Source of the DNA: an uncultured Fretibacterium sp.
GTDB taxonomy: Bacteria > Synergistota > Synergistia > Synergistales > Aminobacteriaceae
Assembly: GCA_937899395.1 (NCBI GenBank)
Contig: CALBPU010000070.1
Location: 1-18,681, forward strand
Length of the DNA stretch: 18,681 nt
Direction of reading: 5' to 3'
Shown here: positions 1-7,492 of the stretch, in pieces
Layout of the letters: each line of letters begins with the position of its first letter
How positions within the stretch are numbered: the stretch's first letter is position 1
The notes under the pieces: generated by a model
Databases searched by the model: none
Told to the model about the DNA's origin: nothing
What the model saw: only the letters and a program-made list of their open reading frames with translations
Program-made: the position numbers and the translations under genes

Positions 1-3
1 AAG

Positions 4-16
4 CACTTCAAAAGTG
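4..16. repeat. Small perfect hairpin near left edge
   Basis: Five-base arms (CACTT / AAGTG) around a three-base loop. The arms match the core of the larger hairpin at 152-172, so both may belong to the same decayed insertion-sequence end. It is too short to assign a function on its own. Confidence 0.3.
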
Positions 17-50
17 GACAATGAAATTTATGTTTTTTCAAGTGTCTTGA

Positions 51-110
51 CTATACTATAAGATGTCGTTCATTAAGCGTTTGCCATAGCGGTGCATAGT
101 TTACCGACAT
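51..110 (-). pseudogene. Truncated N-terminus of an XRE-type HTH regulator
   Basis: A 19-codon reading frame starts at ATG (110-108) and stops at TAG (53-51). A good ribosome-binding site (AAGGAG) lies about 10 bases upstream. The peptide MSVNYAPLWQTLNERHL resembles the opening of short XRE/Cro helix-turn-helix regulators, which often begin with an M-S-hydrophobic-x-Y-x-x-L-W-x-x-L pattern and run to about 65-75 residues. The rest of the domain is missing, so I read this as a gene start left over after a deletion or element insertion. The resemblance is from memory of the family and the peptide is short. It could equally be a leader peptide or chance. Confidence 0.33.
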
Positions 111-143
111 GAAAATCACTCTCCTTAAACTTTTTGATACTTA

Positions 144-172
144 GTAAATTACCGCCACTTGAGAAGTGACGG
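144..172 (-). mobile_element. Possible IS200/IS605-family right end (hairpin)
   Basis: On the minus strand a 9-base-pair stem (one G-T wobble, three-base loop CTC) is followed directly by GTAATTTAC. A subterminal hairpin followed by a T-rich/AC cleavage site, with GAAGCC just before the stem, is the look of the tnpB-side end of IS200/IS605 elements, where the same hairpin forms part of the guide (omega) RNA. No tnpA or tnpB gene is present in the window, so this would be only a remnant or a short non-autonomous element. It could also be a terminator for the serC-serA unit, although no U-tract follows. Confidence 0.33.
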
Positions 173-218
173 CTTCCTAATTAAAAGTTTTCTAACTCTT
201 TTTTCATATTCCGGCAGT

Positions 219-1403
219 TCAATTGTTCTCCTTAACCCTTCTTACTCTCAATACTCCGTCAATTTCTTTCAATCTCTCTGCCGTGTCATCGGGCATCTTA
301 TGCGAAATGTCAAGCAACGTGTAAGCATATTGACCTTTAGCTTTGTTGAGTAAGTTTTCAATGTTTAATCCGTTTTTACCGAAGAACGATGTTATTTGTG
401 AGAGCATGTTCGGAATATTTCTGTGCAAAATCGCAACCCTTGCTTCGGTGTCGCATATTCCTGCGTTAGTCTCAGGATAATTCACAGAGTTCGTTATATT
501 TCCGTTGTCCAAATAATCCTGAAGTTGAATCGCTGCCATTATTGCACAATTATCTTCAGCTTCTTCGGTTGAGGCTCCTAAATGAGGAAGTACGATCGCA
601 TTCTGTAATTTCACGCTCAAAGAATTTGGAAAATCGGAAATATATTTTTCAACATCGCCTGATTTTAATTTTTCTTCTAGAACATCTTCATCAACTAAAA
701 CATCTCTGGCAAAATTCAAAATCTTTACGCCATGTTTCATCTTTGAAAGAGCTTCGGAATTTATCATGTGTTTTGTTGAATCCATAGCCGGCACATGAAT
801 CGTAATGAAATCGCTTGCAGCGTAAACTTCTTCGGGAGTGTCAGCATGTTTTATAACAGGACTTAAAAGCCATGCTGATTTTAATGAAAGATAAGGATCA
901 TAACCTAAGACATTCATTCCCAGAGATACGGCAGCGTTTGCAACACGAACTCCTATGGCTCCGAGACCTATAACTCCTAAAGTCTTTCCGTAAATTTCAT
1001 GACCTGCAAAATTCTTTTTTGCCTTCTCTGTTAATTTCGCTATGTCAGAATTATCCGCGTTATCTTTTACCCATTTAATTCCGCCGTAAATATCTCTTGA
1101 AGCAATTAACAATCCTGCAAGCACTAGTTCTTTAACTGAATTTGCATTTGCTCCAGGAGTGTTGAAAACGACAATTCCGTTCTCCGAACATTTTTCGATG
1201 GGAATATTATTAACTCCTGCTCCTGCTCTTGCGATTGCCCTTAAATTTTCGGGGAAGTCCGTATTTTTCATATCGGCTGAACGAACTAAAATTCCTGCGG
1301 CCTCGTTCAAATTTTCCGTAAGCTCATAACCTTTTCTGAATTTATTTAAGCCTACGGAAGCTATGTTGTTCATGCAAAAAATTTTTCGTTCTTTTGGAAG
1401 CAT
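219..1403 (-). CDS. serA: D-3-phosphoglycerate dehydrogenase, short ACT-domain form
   Basis: This enzyme catalyses the first step of serine synthesis, NAD-dependent oxidation of 3-phosphoglycerate to 3-phosphohydroxypyruvate. The 394 residues show the D-2-hydroxyacid dehydrogenase fold: a Rossmann motif GLGAIG at 146-151, substrate-site Arg233 in NFARD, and catalytic His274 in LPHLGASTEEAE. A C-terminal ACT domain (about 320-390) is the usual site of serine feedback. Where longer relatives have a D-V-F-E motif carrying the catalytic Glu, this protein has DFPN (about 257-260), as I recall for other short forms. It starts 3 bases after the serC stop, so the two genes are co-transcribed. The first ATG is preferred because N-terminal alignment to relatives needs residues before Met11; the SD (AAAGGA) lies rather far upstream, inside serC. 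Confidence 0.93.
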   Translation of the reverse strand: MLPKERKIFCMNNIASVGLNKFRKGYELTENLNEAAGILVRSADMKNTDFPENLRAIARAGAGVNNIPIEKCSENGIVVFNTPGANANSVKELVLAGLLIASRDIYGGIKWVKDNADNSDIAKLTEKAKKNFAGHEIYGKTLGVIGLGAIGVRVANAAVSLGMNVLGYDPYLSLKSAWLLSPVIKHADTPEEVYAASDFITIHVPAMDSTKHMINSEALSKMKHGVKILNFARDVLVDEDVLEEKLKSGDVEKYISDFPNSLSVKLQNAIVLPHLGASTEEAEDNCAIMAAIQLQDYLDNGNITNSVNYPETNAGICDTEARVAILHRNIPNMLSQITSFFGKNGLNIENLLNKAKGQYAYTLLDISHKMPDDTAERLKEIDGVLRVRRVKENN

Positions 1404-1406
1404 GAT

Positions 1407-2492
1407 TTATTTTGTGTGTCCTTTCTCAAATTCTGCCATAAAATTAACAAGTGCTTTAACTCCTTCAACAGGCATTGCGTTATAAAGAGAGGCTCTCATT
1501 CCTCCGACTGAACGATGACCTTTGATATTTTTCAAACCTGCTTTTGTTGCTGCACTGATAAATTCAGCGTCAAGTTCTTTATCACCAGTAACAAACGGTA
1601 CATTCATAAATGAACGATCCTTTTTCTCAACTGTTCCGTGAAAAATCTTTGAGCTGTCAAGATAATCATAAAGAATTTTCGCTTTATTCTCGTTGATTTT
1701 CTTCATTGCCTCAGTGCCTCCGAGCTTCAACAGCCATTTGAAGACAAGACCGCAAATATAAATGTTATAGCACGGAGGAGTGTTATAAAGTGATTTATTA
1801 TCGGAATGAGTTTTATATTTCAACATCGTCGGAGTAAAAGGCAAAACTTCATCGTAAATTAAATCATCTCGAATTATTACAATCGTTACTCCGGCAGGCC
1901 CGACATTTTTCTGAACACCGCCCCAAATTACCCCGTATTTTGAAACATCGACAGGCTCGCTCAAAAACATTGACGAAATATCAGCAACTAAAGTTTTTCC
2001 TTTAGTATTCGGTAAAGTTCTGATTGTTGTTCCATGAACCGTTTCATTCTGGCACATATAAACATAATCAGCATCATCAGAAATTTTTAAGTCCGATAAA
2101 TCAGGTACGTATGAAAAATTTTTGTCCGCCGAACTCGCCACTTCATGAACATTGCCGAAAATTTTTGCTTCAGCAGCAGCCTTCTTTGACCATTGTCCAG
2201 TAATAATATAATCGGCTGATTTATTTTTCATCAGGTTCATAGGGATCATTGCGAACTGTGTACAGCCGCCTCCTTGAAGGAATAAAACTTTATAATTGTC
2301 AGGGATATTCATTAAGGTGCGCAAATCTTTTTCGGCCTCGTCTAAAATATCCTCAAAATCTTTTGACCTGTGGCTCATTTCCATAACGGACATTCCGGAG
2401 TTCCCGTACTCTAACATTTCCGCTTGAGCCGTCCTTAAAACTTCTTCAGGCAAAACCGCAGGGCCTGCACTGAAATTAAATAATCTGCTCAA
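1407..2492 (-). CDS. serC: Phosphoserine aminotransferase
   Basis: A PLP enzyme that transaminates 3-phosphohydroxypyruvate with glutamate to give O-phosphoserine, the second step of serine synthesis. The related step in pyridoxal phosphate synthesis is also possible. The 361-residue length is normal. NFSAGPAVLPEEVL opens the protein, and Lys195 in the WGGVQKNVGPAG motif is the Schiff-base lysine. HRS near residue 41 and GGMRASLYNAMP near the C-terminus are family signatures for phosphate binding. The start codon is TTG (2492-2490), with AAGGAG 10 bases upstream. serA follows 3 bases downstream, so the pair supplies two consecutive steps. A serB phosphatase is not in the window. Confidence 0.95.
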   Translation of the reverse strand: MSRLFNFSAGPAVLPEEVLRTAQAEMLEYGNSGMSVMEMSHRSKDFEDILDEAEKDLRTLMNIPDNYKVLFLQGGGCTQFAMIPMNLMKNKSADYIITGQWSKKAAAEAKIFGNVHEVASSADKNFSYVPDLSDLKISDDADYVYMCQNETVHGTTIRTLPNTKGKTLVADISSMFLSEPVDVSKYGVIWGGVQKNVGPAGVTIVIIRDDLIYDEVLPFTPTMLKYKTHSDNKSLYNTPPCYNIYICGLVFKWLLKLGGTEAMKKINENKAKILYDYLDSSKIFHGTVEKKDRSFMNVPFVTGDKELDAEFISAATKAGLKNIKGHRSVGGMRASLYNAMPVEGVKALVNFMAEFEKGHTK

Positions 2493-2525
2493 TTTTAATT
2501 ATCTCCTTAATTAAAGTTCTCATAT

Positions 2526-2531
2526 ATTATA
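2526..2531 (-). promoter_or_regulatory. Putative -10 box for serC-serA
   Basis: TATAAT on the minus strand, 34 bases upstream of the serC TTG codon, in the 42-base gap after the GTPase gene. The best -35-like hexamer (TTGAAA) would lie 20 bases further upstream inside the GTPase gene, which is long spacing. The call therefore rests mainly on the -10 box. Confidence 0.4.
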
Positions 2532-2534
2532 ACC

Positions 2535-4730
2535 TTAAACTATCTCATAATTTTCAAATATAAAACAATCCGGATTTTTTATGCCGTTAATTTCAGAGAA
2601 CTCTTTTATTTTTTTCGGAATTTTATCAATGTCAGTGAGTTCAGATTTTCGATTGTCAAATAATCCTGCGTTCCCAAATGCTAACACCCATTTTTTTACA
2701 GTAAGCCCTATTATATAAGGCGAGTTGAATAAATCTGAAAGTCCTGATTCAATCCTCGCAAGGTCAACACTGATTACAGGTGTGTAATTCTCAAAAATTT
2801 TTTTCCAATCAAATTTTTTACCTTCAAGTTCATAATCAGAAGGCGCGATTAAAATATCTTCGTCAGTTCCTATAACAGGAAGTTCAACACATTCAAACGG
2901 CATCATATAACCAGAATATAACCATTGTATTTGCTCCGAATTTTCTGTTACGTTTTTTTCAAGCATTAAATTATGTGCAAGCCTTGAAAATAATTTCATG
3001 CTTTGATTTTTATCAGCTCCGAGAAAAATTGCTTTACGTTTACCCTCAAATGCTTCGAGCGAGAAAAATTTTCTCTTGAAATCATGTTCCTTTATTGAAA
3101 TTAATACCGAAGATAACAAATTCTTTTCCTGACGATTTGAAAATTCGTTTGTATTTATTTCGATTTTTAGAGGAGGATTATTCACGGGAGATTTTAAGGT
3201 CAAAATTTTCTTCAACCTATCTTTAACATCTTGCACTTTCCAATTTAACGAGCCTTTAAGATTTTCGACATTCTCTAAAATTTTCAACGTCCTTTCAGCC
3301 CTGTATATCAACGGAAAATCCCTAAATTCTTTGACATAATCGACAAAATTTTCAAGGTTTGAATTAATCCATATTTGAGATTTTTTATCGTAGAATTTTT
3401 CCAGAGCATTTTTTGCCGAAATCGGAATAACCTCGAAATCTTTTCCGCAAAAATTTTTCATGTCATCTTTTATTGCCTTAACATCGTTCAAAATTTTATC
3501 CCGTGCCGAAAAAATTATTTTCCCCGCTTCAGTGTCATCACGTTCTAAATCAATTTGAGACAAAGCAAAAATTATTTTCCCGTTAATCTCCATAATAAAT
3601 TTCAGATATTCATAATCAGAACCTTTTAATCTTGAACGTAAAGGAGTTACATAAATTATCATGTCTAATTCGGGCAAAAGATTTTTCAGTGTTGACGAGC
3701 TGTAAGGAGTATCCACAAAACAAATTCCTTTAGGTATTAACGCTCCAGGTATAGAAATTTCGATTCGTGCTATTCCTTTTCTATGGCCGGGATTAAAATT
3801 TTCGGAGATTATATTTTTCGTTATGAAGGACGCAGTGAATTTTGAGCCGATTATATTTTCGTTGCGTCCGTCCTGATAAAAAATTTTCGCTTCCCTGATT
3901 TCACCTTCTCTGCAAAAAATCGGAATATTCGTTTGTTCAGGTATTAATTTTTCACCTAAGATTGCGTTTATGACAGTAGATTTCCCGCTTCCGTTAAGTC
4001 CCGACACACCTATAATTAAATCTGTATCATTTAACGAACGTTTCAAAGATTTTAATTTGTTGTTACTCGTTAAAATGTTCAAAGCTGTGTAAATATTTTC
4101 CTTTAAGATATTTTTGAGGACAAATTCGGAATCATCATATAAAAAATTCTCAACGGGATTTTCTCCTGAAGGTGAAAAAATTCTTCGTTGGATTTCACGT
4201 CTTAATCTTAAATTTTCCTGTTTCAAATCCTCAATAATTGTTACGTCGTTTAATGTCATAACACCCTGAACTCTTACAGCCTCAAAAATTTTTGTCCTTC
4301 CGTATTCATTTTTACATTCGATTAAATCACCTTCGGAAGCTGAAGCTAACCAAGCGTTCAAAGACAAAATTTCATTACCGATTAATTTTTGCGGCCTGCC
4401 GTCTGAATATCTCTGAATAAAAGCATCGAGCCTGAAATTTCTGTAAAAACCGTCTCCGCAATATAATTTCCGAGTAAGTGTGAAAAAATTTTCATGGCCG
4501 TAAATAATGCTCTCAAGTCTCGAAATTTTAGAATGATCTTCAGGGTGGCAAAGTTCGTACCATTGATCTAAAGTTTTCGGGCAAGTTTCATTATTAAGGT
4601 GCATAGTATGAAGAAGCTCAGGAGAAAAATAAATTTCTCTTGAGGGAAATATCACAGTTATAGCAGGAGTGTCAGAAGAATTAATAAAATTTTTTTGTTC
4701 CCAATCGGACAGACTTATTATTTTTTCCAT
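2535..4730 (-). CDS. PAS-like / dynamin-type GTPase fusion protein
   Basis: A 731-residue soluble protein with no signal peptide or clear membrane segment. Residues about 25-120 look like a PAS-type sensor fold (WYELCHPEDHSKI at 57-69, then a strand-rich stretch ending QKLIG). A short charged helix follows (about 165-183). Next comes a GTPase domain: P-loop GLNGSGKST (244-252), candidate switch Thr267 in PEQTNIPI, DTPY (340-343), SQID in the G4 place (391-394) and SAK (438-440). This order and the G2 pattern fit bacterial dynamin-like proteins. The canonical N/TKxD is not conserved, so guanine specificity is uncertain. Residues 560-731 may be a degenerate second GTPase fold (566-581, 650-660, 681-691), which is weak. 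Start ATG has only a poor SD. The function is unknown; a signal-gated membrane or scaffold GTPase is an inference. Confidence 0.75.
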   Translation of the reverse strand: MEKIISLSDWEQKNFINSSDTPAITVIFPSREIYFSPELLHTMHLNNETCPKTLDQWYELCHPEDHSKISRLESIIYGHENFFTLTRKLYCGDGFYRNFRLDAFIQRYSDGRPQKLIGNEILSLNAWLASASEGDLIECKNEYGRTKIFEAVRVQGVMTLNDVTIIEDLKQENLRLRREIQRRIFSPSGENPVENFLYDDSEFVLKNILKENIYTALNILTSNNKLKSLKRSLNDTDLIIGVSGLNGSGKSTVINAILGEKLIPEQTNIPIFCREGEIREAKIFYQDGRNENIIGSKFTASFITKNIISENFNPGHRKGIARIEISIPGALIPKGICFVDTPYSSSTLKNLLPELDMIIYVTPLRSRLKGSDYEYLKFIMEINGKIIFALSQIDLERDDTEAGKIIFSARDKILNDVKAIKDDMKNFCGKDFEVIPISAKNALEKFYDKKSQIWINSNLENFVDYVKEFRDFPLIYRAERTLKILENVENLKGSLNWKVQDVKDRLKKILTLKSPVNNPPLKIEINTNEFSNRQEKNLLSSVLISIKEHDFKRKFFSLEAFEGKRKAIFLGADKNQSMKLFSRLAHNLMLEKNVTENSEQIQWLYSGYMMPFECVELPVIGTDEDILIAPSDYELEGKKFDWKKIFENYTPVISVDLARIESGLSDLFNSPYIIGLTVKKWVLAFGNAGLFDNRKSELTDIDKIPKKIKEFSEINGIKNPDCFIFENYEIV

Positions 4731-4779
4731 GATAAAAATTTTTCCGTTTCATAATATATAATTTTCATTGACATGATAT

Positions 4780-4785
4780 AAGGAG
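4780..4785 (+). promoter_or_regulatory. Ribosome-binding site deciding the lysA start
   Basis: AAGGAG lies 9 bases before the in-frame ATT codon at 4795 but only 2 bases before a TTG at 4788. That TTG is in another frame and stops after 11 codons. The spacing therefore points to initiation at ATT, or to a one-base indel in the A-run at 4791-4795. Confidence 0.6.
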
Positions 4786-4794
4786 TGTTGAAAA

Positions 4795-6084
4795 ATTTCA
4801 AACTTAACATGGGGCGGTGTTGACTGCCAGAAATTAGCCGAAAAATACGGAACGCCTTTATATGTTTACAATACTGAAATTATAAAGGCAAGATGTAAAG
4901 AATTGCGTGAGACATTTTTAGAACGCTGGAAAAATACAAGAGTACGTTATGCGAGTAAAGCGTTTTTGACACGTTCAATGGCGAAATTAATCGAAAATGA
5001 AGGACTAGGGCTTGATGTTGTATCACTCGGAGAACTTTATACAGCATTGAGCGCAGGTTTTCCTGCTGAACGAATCGAAATGAACGGTAACGCAAAAAGT
5101 CATGAGGAAATTGAATTGGCTGTAAATTCCGGAGTAGGCCGAATAATTGTTGATCACCCTGATGAATTAAAGGTCATTGAAAAATTTTCGCGTGAAAAAA
5201 ACAAGAAGCAAAAAATTTTAATCAGAGTAGCTCCGGGAGTTGATGCTCATACTCACAAATATATTTCAACGGGACAGACTGACAGCAAATTCGGATTCCC
5301 TTTTGAAGTTCGTGATGGTTCAATGCTTACCGAAGCAATTAAGTATTCAATGAAAAGTGAGTATTTAGATTTGAAAGGATTACATTTTCATGTAGGCTCG
5401 CAGTTATTTGATCCTGAAGACCACATTAAAAGCCTTGAAAAAATTATTGAGGTCATGAAAGACTTAAAAACAAATTTGAATTTCATTACTCATGAATTAA
5501 ATTTCGGAGGAGGATTCGGAGCTGTTAAAAATCCTTCAATGCCTTCAGTGAAATCTGAAACTTTCACTGAACCGATGATGAAATTATTACATTCTGATTG
5601 CGAAAAGTACGAGCTTGAAATTCCGAGAGCCGTTATTGAGCCGGGACGATGGATAATTTCAGAAGCAGGAATTACGATTTACAGAGTTGAAAATATTAAA
5701 GAGCTTCCGAAGATAACATATATCGCAGTCAACGGAGGCATGGCAGATAATCCGAGATTTGCTTTATATCAGGCTGAATATGACGCTGTTGCGGTGAAAA
5801 ATCCTGATGCCCCTGCTTATGACAGAGACGGAGGAACAAGGGTTTTAATAGTCGGGAAGTGCTGCGAGTCGGGAGATATTTTGATCGACAACGCAAAAAT
5901 TATGAAACTCGAAGCGGGAGATTTAATTGCGCTTTATAATTCGGGAGCTTATACGTTCAGCATGTCAAGCACATATAACAAACTTCAAAGACCTGCTGTT
6001 GTATTTGTTGAAAACGGGGAATCAAAATTAGTTGTGGAACGTCAAAGCCTTGAGGATATTATAAGGGGAGATAATTTGGTTTAA
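4795..6084 (+). CDS. lysA: Diaminopimelate decarboxylase, probable ATT start
   Basis: A PLP enzyme that decarboxylates meso-diaminopimelate to lysine, the last step of lysine synthesis. Numbered from ATT, the protein has 429 residues, normal for the family. TWGGVD (5-10) and KYGTPLYVY (17-25) are the conserved LysA N-terminus, and Lys55 in RYASKAF is the PLP lysine. HFHVGSQ, the GGGFG glycine loop, EPGRW, the CCESGD motif and NSGAYTFSM near the C-terminus complete the active site. The first conventional start, TTG at 4903, would delete 36 residues that are clearly homologous. An in-frame TGA lies at 4789-4791, so the only upstream option with good SD spacing is ATT. The gene stands alone, divergent from the GTPase gene and convergent with pssA. 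Confidence 0.9.
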   Translation: MSNLTWGGVDCQKLAEKYGTPLYVYNTEIIKARCKELRETFLERWKNTRVRYASKAFLTRSMAKLIENEGLGLDVVSLGELYTALSAGFPAERIEMNGNAKSHEEIELAVNSGVGRIIVDHPDELKVIEKFSREKNKKQKILIRVAPGVDAHTHKYISTGQTDSKFGFPFEVRDGSMLTEAIKYSMKSEYLDLKGLHFHVGSQLFDPEDHIKSLEKIIEVMKDLKTNLNFITHELNFGGGFGAVKNPSMPSVKSETFTEPMMKLLHSDCEKYELEIPRAVIEPGRWIISEAGITIYRVENIKELPKITYIAVNGGMADNPRFALYQAEYDAVAVKNPDAPAYDRDGGTRVLIVGKCCESGDILIDNAKIMKLEAGDLIALYNSGAYTFSMSSTYNKLQRPAVVFVENGESKLVVERQSLEDIIRGDNLV

Positions 6085-6092
6085 CTCCCCTT
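6063..6092. terminator. Possible bidirectional terminator between lysA and pssA
   Basis: Perfect 8-base arms (AAGGGGAG / CTCCCCTT) flank a 14-base loop that contains the lysA stop codon. It sits between two convergent genes, where a shared terminator is expected. No long T-run follows on either strand, so the call is tentative. Confidence 0.4.
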
Positions 6093-6104
6093 TACGGGCA
6101 AAAA

Positions 6105-6869
6105 TTAATTTTTGTGGCTCAAAACTTCATCTTTTGCTTCAGGTTTTAAGAGCCACTGTCCCCAATCAAAATGAATTAATCCGCTTACAATATACATAGC
6201 GAATAAAAATAACGGAGCGGAATTTTTCAGGAACAAAAACGAAAACACTAACAACGAAAATAACGCAAGACATTTTGTGCCGTCAGCAGTTTTTTTCGTT
6301 AATTTTTTCATGTTGGCATAAGGAATACTGGAGATCATTAAGCCTCCGACCGTTAAAAGAATTAATGCCGTAATCCATGAGGGCAAATTAATTTTCGCGA
6401 TTATGAACGACGCAACAAATAATCCTCCCGCAGGACACGGAAGCCCTTGAAAAGGTCCTGGAACATGAACGATATTAAATCTCGCAAGCCTCAATGCTAC
6501 ACAAAGAGCAAAAAAACATGCCGTCCCGGCTCCGACTAAATGCAAATTTCTTACTGATGTTTCGTACATTAAAATCGAAGGAGCTACTCCGAAACTTACA
6601 AGATCTGCCAAGCTATCGAATTCAAGTCCGAATTGCGAACCTCCTCCCAACATTCTCGCAACTTTTCCGTCAAAACCGTCAAATATTACAGCAAAAAATA
6701 TTAACCACGCAGCAACTATATAACGTTCGTTCAACGTCATCATTAACGATAACATTCCGCATAATAAATTTCCGCTTGTTACCATATTGGGAAGTATCTG
6801 CTTAAATTCGACGGGCTTTCTTTTTCCGATTTTTCCCATTCTTCTGCGCATCTTCAAAAAATTCTTCAC
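6105..6869 (-). CDS. pssA: CDP-diacylglycerol-serine O-phosphatidyltransferase
   Basis: An integral membrane enzyme that joins serine to CDP-diacylglycerol, giving phosphatidylserine and CMP. The CDP-alcohol phosphatidyltransferase motif is complete: D-G-x2-A-R-x8-G-x3-D-x3-D, beginning DGKVAR about residue 67. Several hydrophobic segments follow (FVASFIIA, WITALILLTVGGL, ALFSLLVFSFLFL and others). The start chosen is GTG at 6869-6867, because it overlaps the psd stop by 4 bases (GTGA) and has AGGAG 10 bases upstream. The longer ATG at 6890 would overlap psd by 25 bases and has no SD. That gives 254 residues. Its product is the substrate of the psd enzyme encoded just upstream. Confidence 0.92.
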   Translation of the reverse strand: MKNFLKMRRRMGKIGKRKPVEFKQILPNMVTSGNLLCGMLSLMMTLNERYIVAAWLIFFAVIFDGFDGKVARMLGGGSQFGLEFDSLADLVSFGVAPSILMYETSVRNLHLVGAGTACFFALCVALRLARFNIVHVPGPFQGLPCPAGGLFVASFIIAKINLPSWITALILLTVGGLMISSIPYANMKKLTKKTADGTKCLALFSLLVFSFLFLKNSAPLFLFAMYIVSGLIHFDWGQWLLKPEAKDEVLSHKN

Positions 6870-7492
6870 TCCTGAATCACTCCTATACATGTTAAACCGG
6901 CTTTAACATTATCACCGATTTTAATTTTTATTTCTGTATTTTTAGGAAGATATAAATCAACCCTTGAACCTAATTTAATCATTCCGTAACGCTGACCTGC
7001 TTCAAGGACATCGCCGAGATTAACTCTGCAAACAATTCTTCTTGCTACAAGTCCGGCAATCTGTGTCATCATTACAGAACCGTGTGAAGTTGAAAGCCCT
7101 ACATAATTTCGTTCGTTAATTTCTGAAGCTTTAGGGGAAAACGCAGCGATTTTTTTTCCGGGAATATATTCCAGAAATTCAATGCGGCCTTTACATGGAA
7201 CACGATTAACATGGACACTGAATATATTCATGAAAATCCCGACTTTAATTGCTTCACCAGTAAATTCATGAGAGGCATTTGAAATTTCAACGACCTTTCC
7301 GTCAGCAGGAGAATAAAAATATCCGTCCTTATAATCAGCTTTACGTTCAGGATCTCTGAAAAACCACGTTACGATTAATAAGAGTGCGAAAATTATCATG
7401 GCCGGAACCAATGATATTAACGCACATACCGCTGTCAGTAATAATAAAAATATTATTGTCGGTAATCCGTCTTTAGCTATTTTCATTTTCAT
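6866..7492 (-). CDS. psd: Phosphatidylserine decarboxylase proenzyme, short form
   Basis: This enzyme converts phosphatidylserine to phosphatidylethanolamine at the inner membrane. The 208 residues match the short Psd class. A hydrophobic N-terminus (about 12-44) anchors the protein. SPADGK (61-66) supplies the Asp, FSVHVNR (91-97) the His, and LGSRVD (174-179) the Gly175/Ser176 self-cleavage site that generates the pyruvoyl group. It overlaps the gyrA 3' end by 20 bases and pssA by 4, so translation of the three genes is probably coupled. Two in-frame ATG codons (7492 and 7486) lie within a 6-base tandem repeat. No clear SD precedes either, so the exact start is uncertain by two residues. 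Confidence 0.93.
   Translation of the reverse strand: MKMKIAKDGLPTIIFLLLLTAVCALISLVPAMIIFALLLIVTWFFRDPERKADYKDGYFYSPADGKVVEISNASHEFTGEAIKVGIFMNIFSVHVNRVPCKGRIEFLEYIPGKKIAAFSPKASEINERNYVGLSTSHGSVMMTQIAGLVARRIVCRVNLGDVLEAGQRYGMIKLGSRVDLYLPKNTEIKIKIGDNVKAGLTCIGVIQE

Noticed and set aside
4768..4790. TTGACA as a -35 box for lysA
   Set aside because: A properly spaced -10 would fall on or after the lysA start region, and no TATAAT-like hexamer is there. The real lysA promoter is not clear to me.
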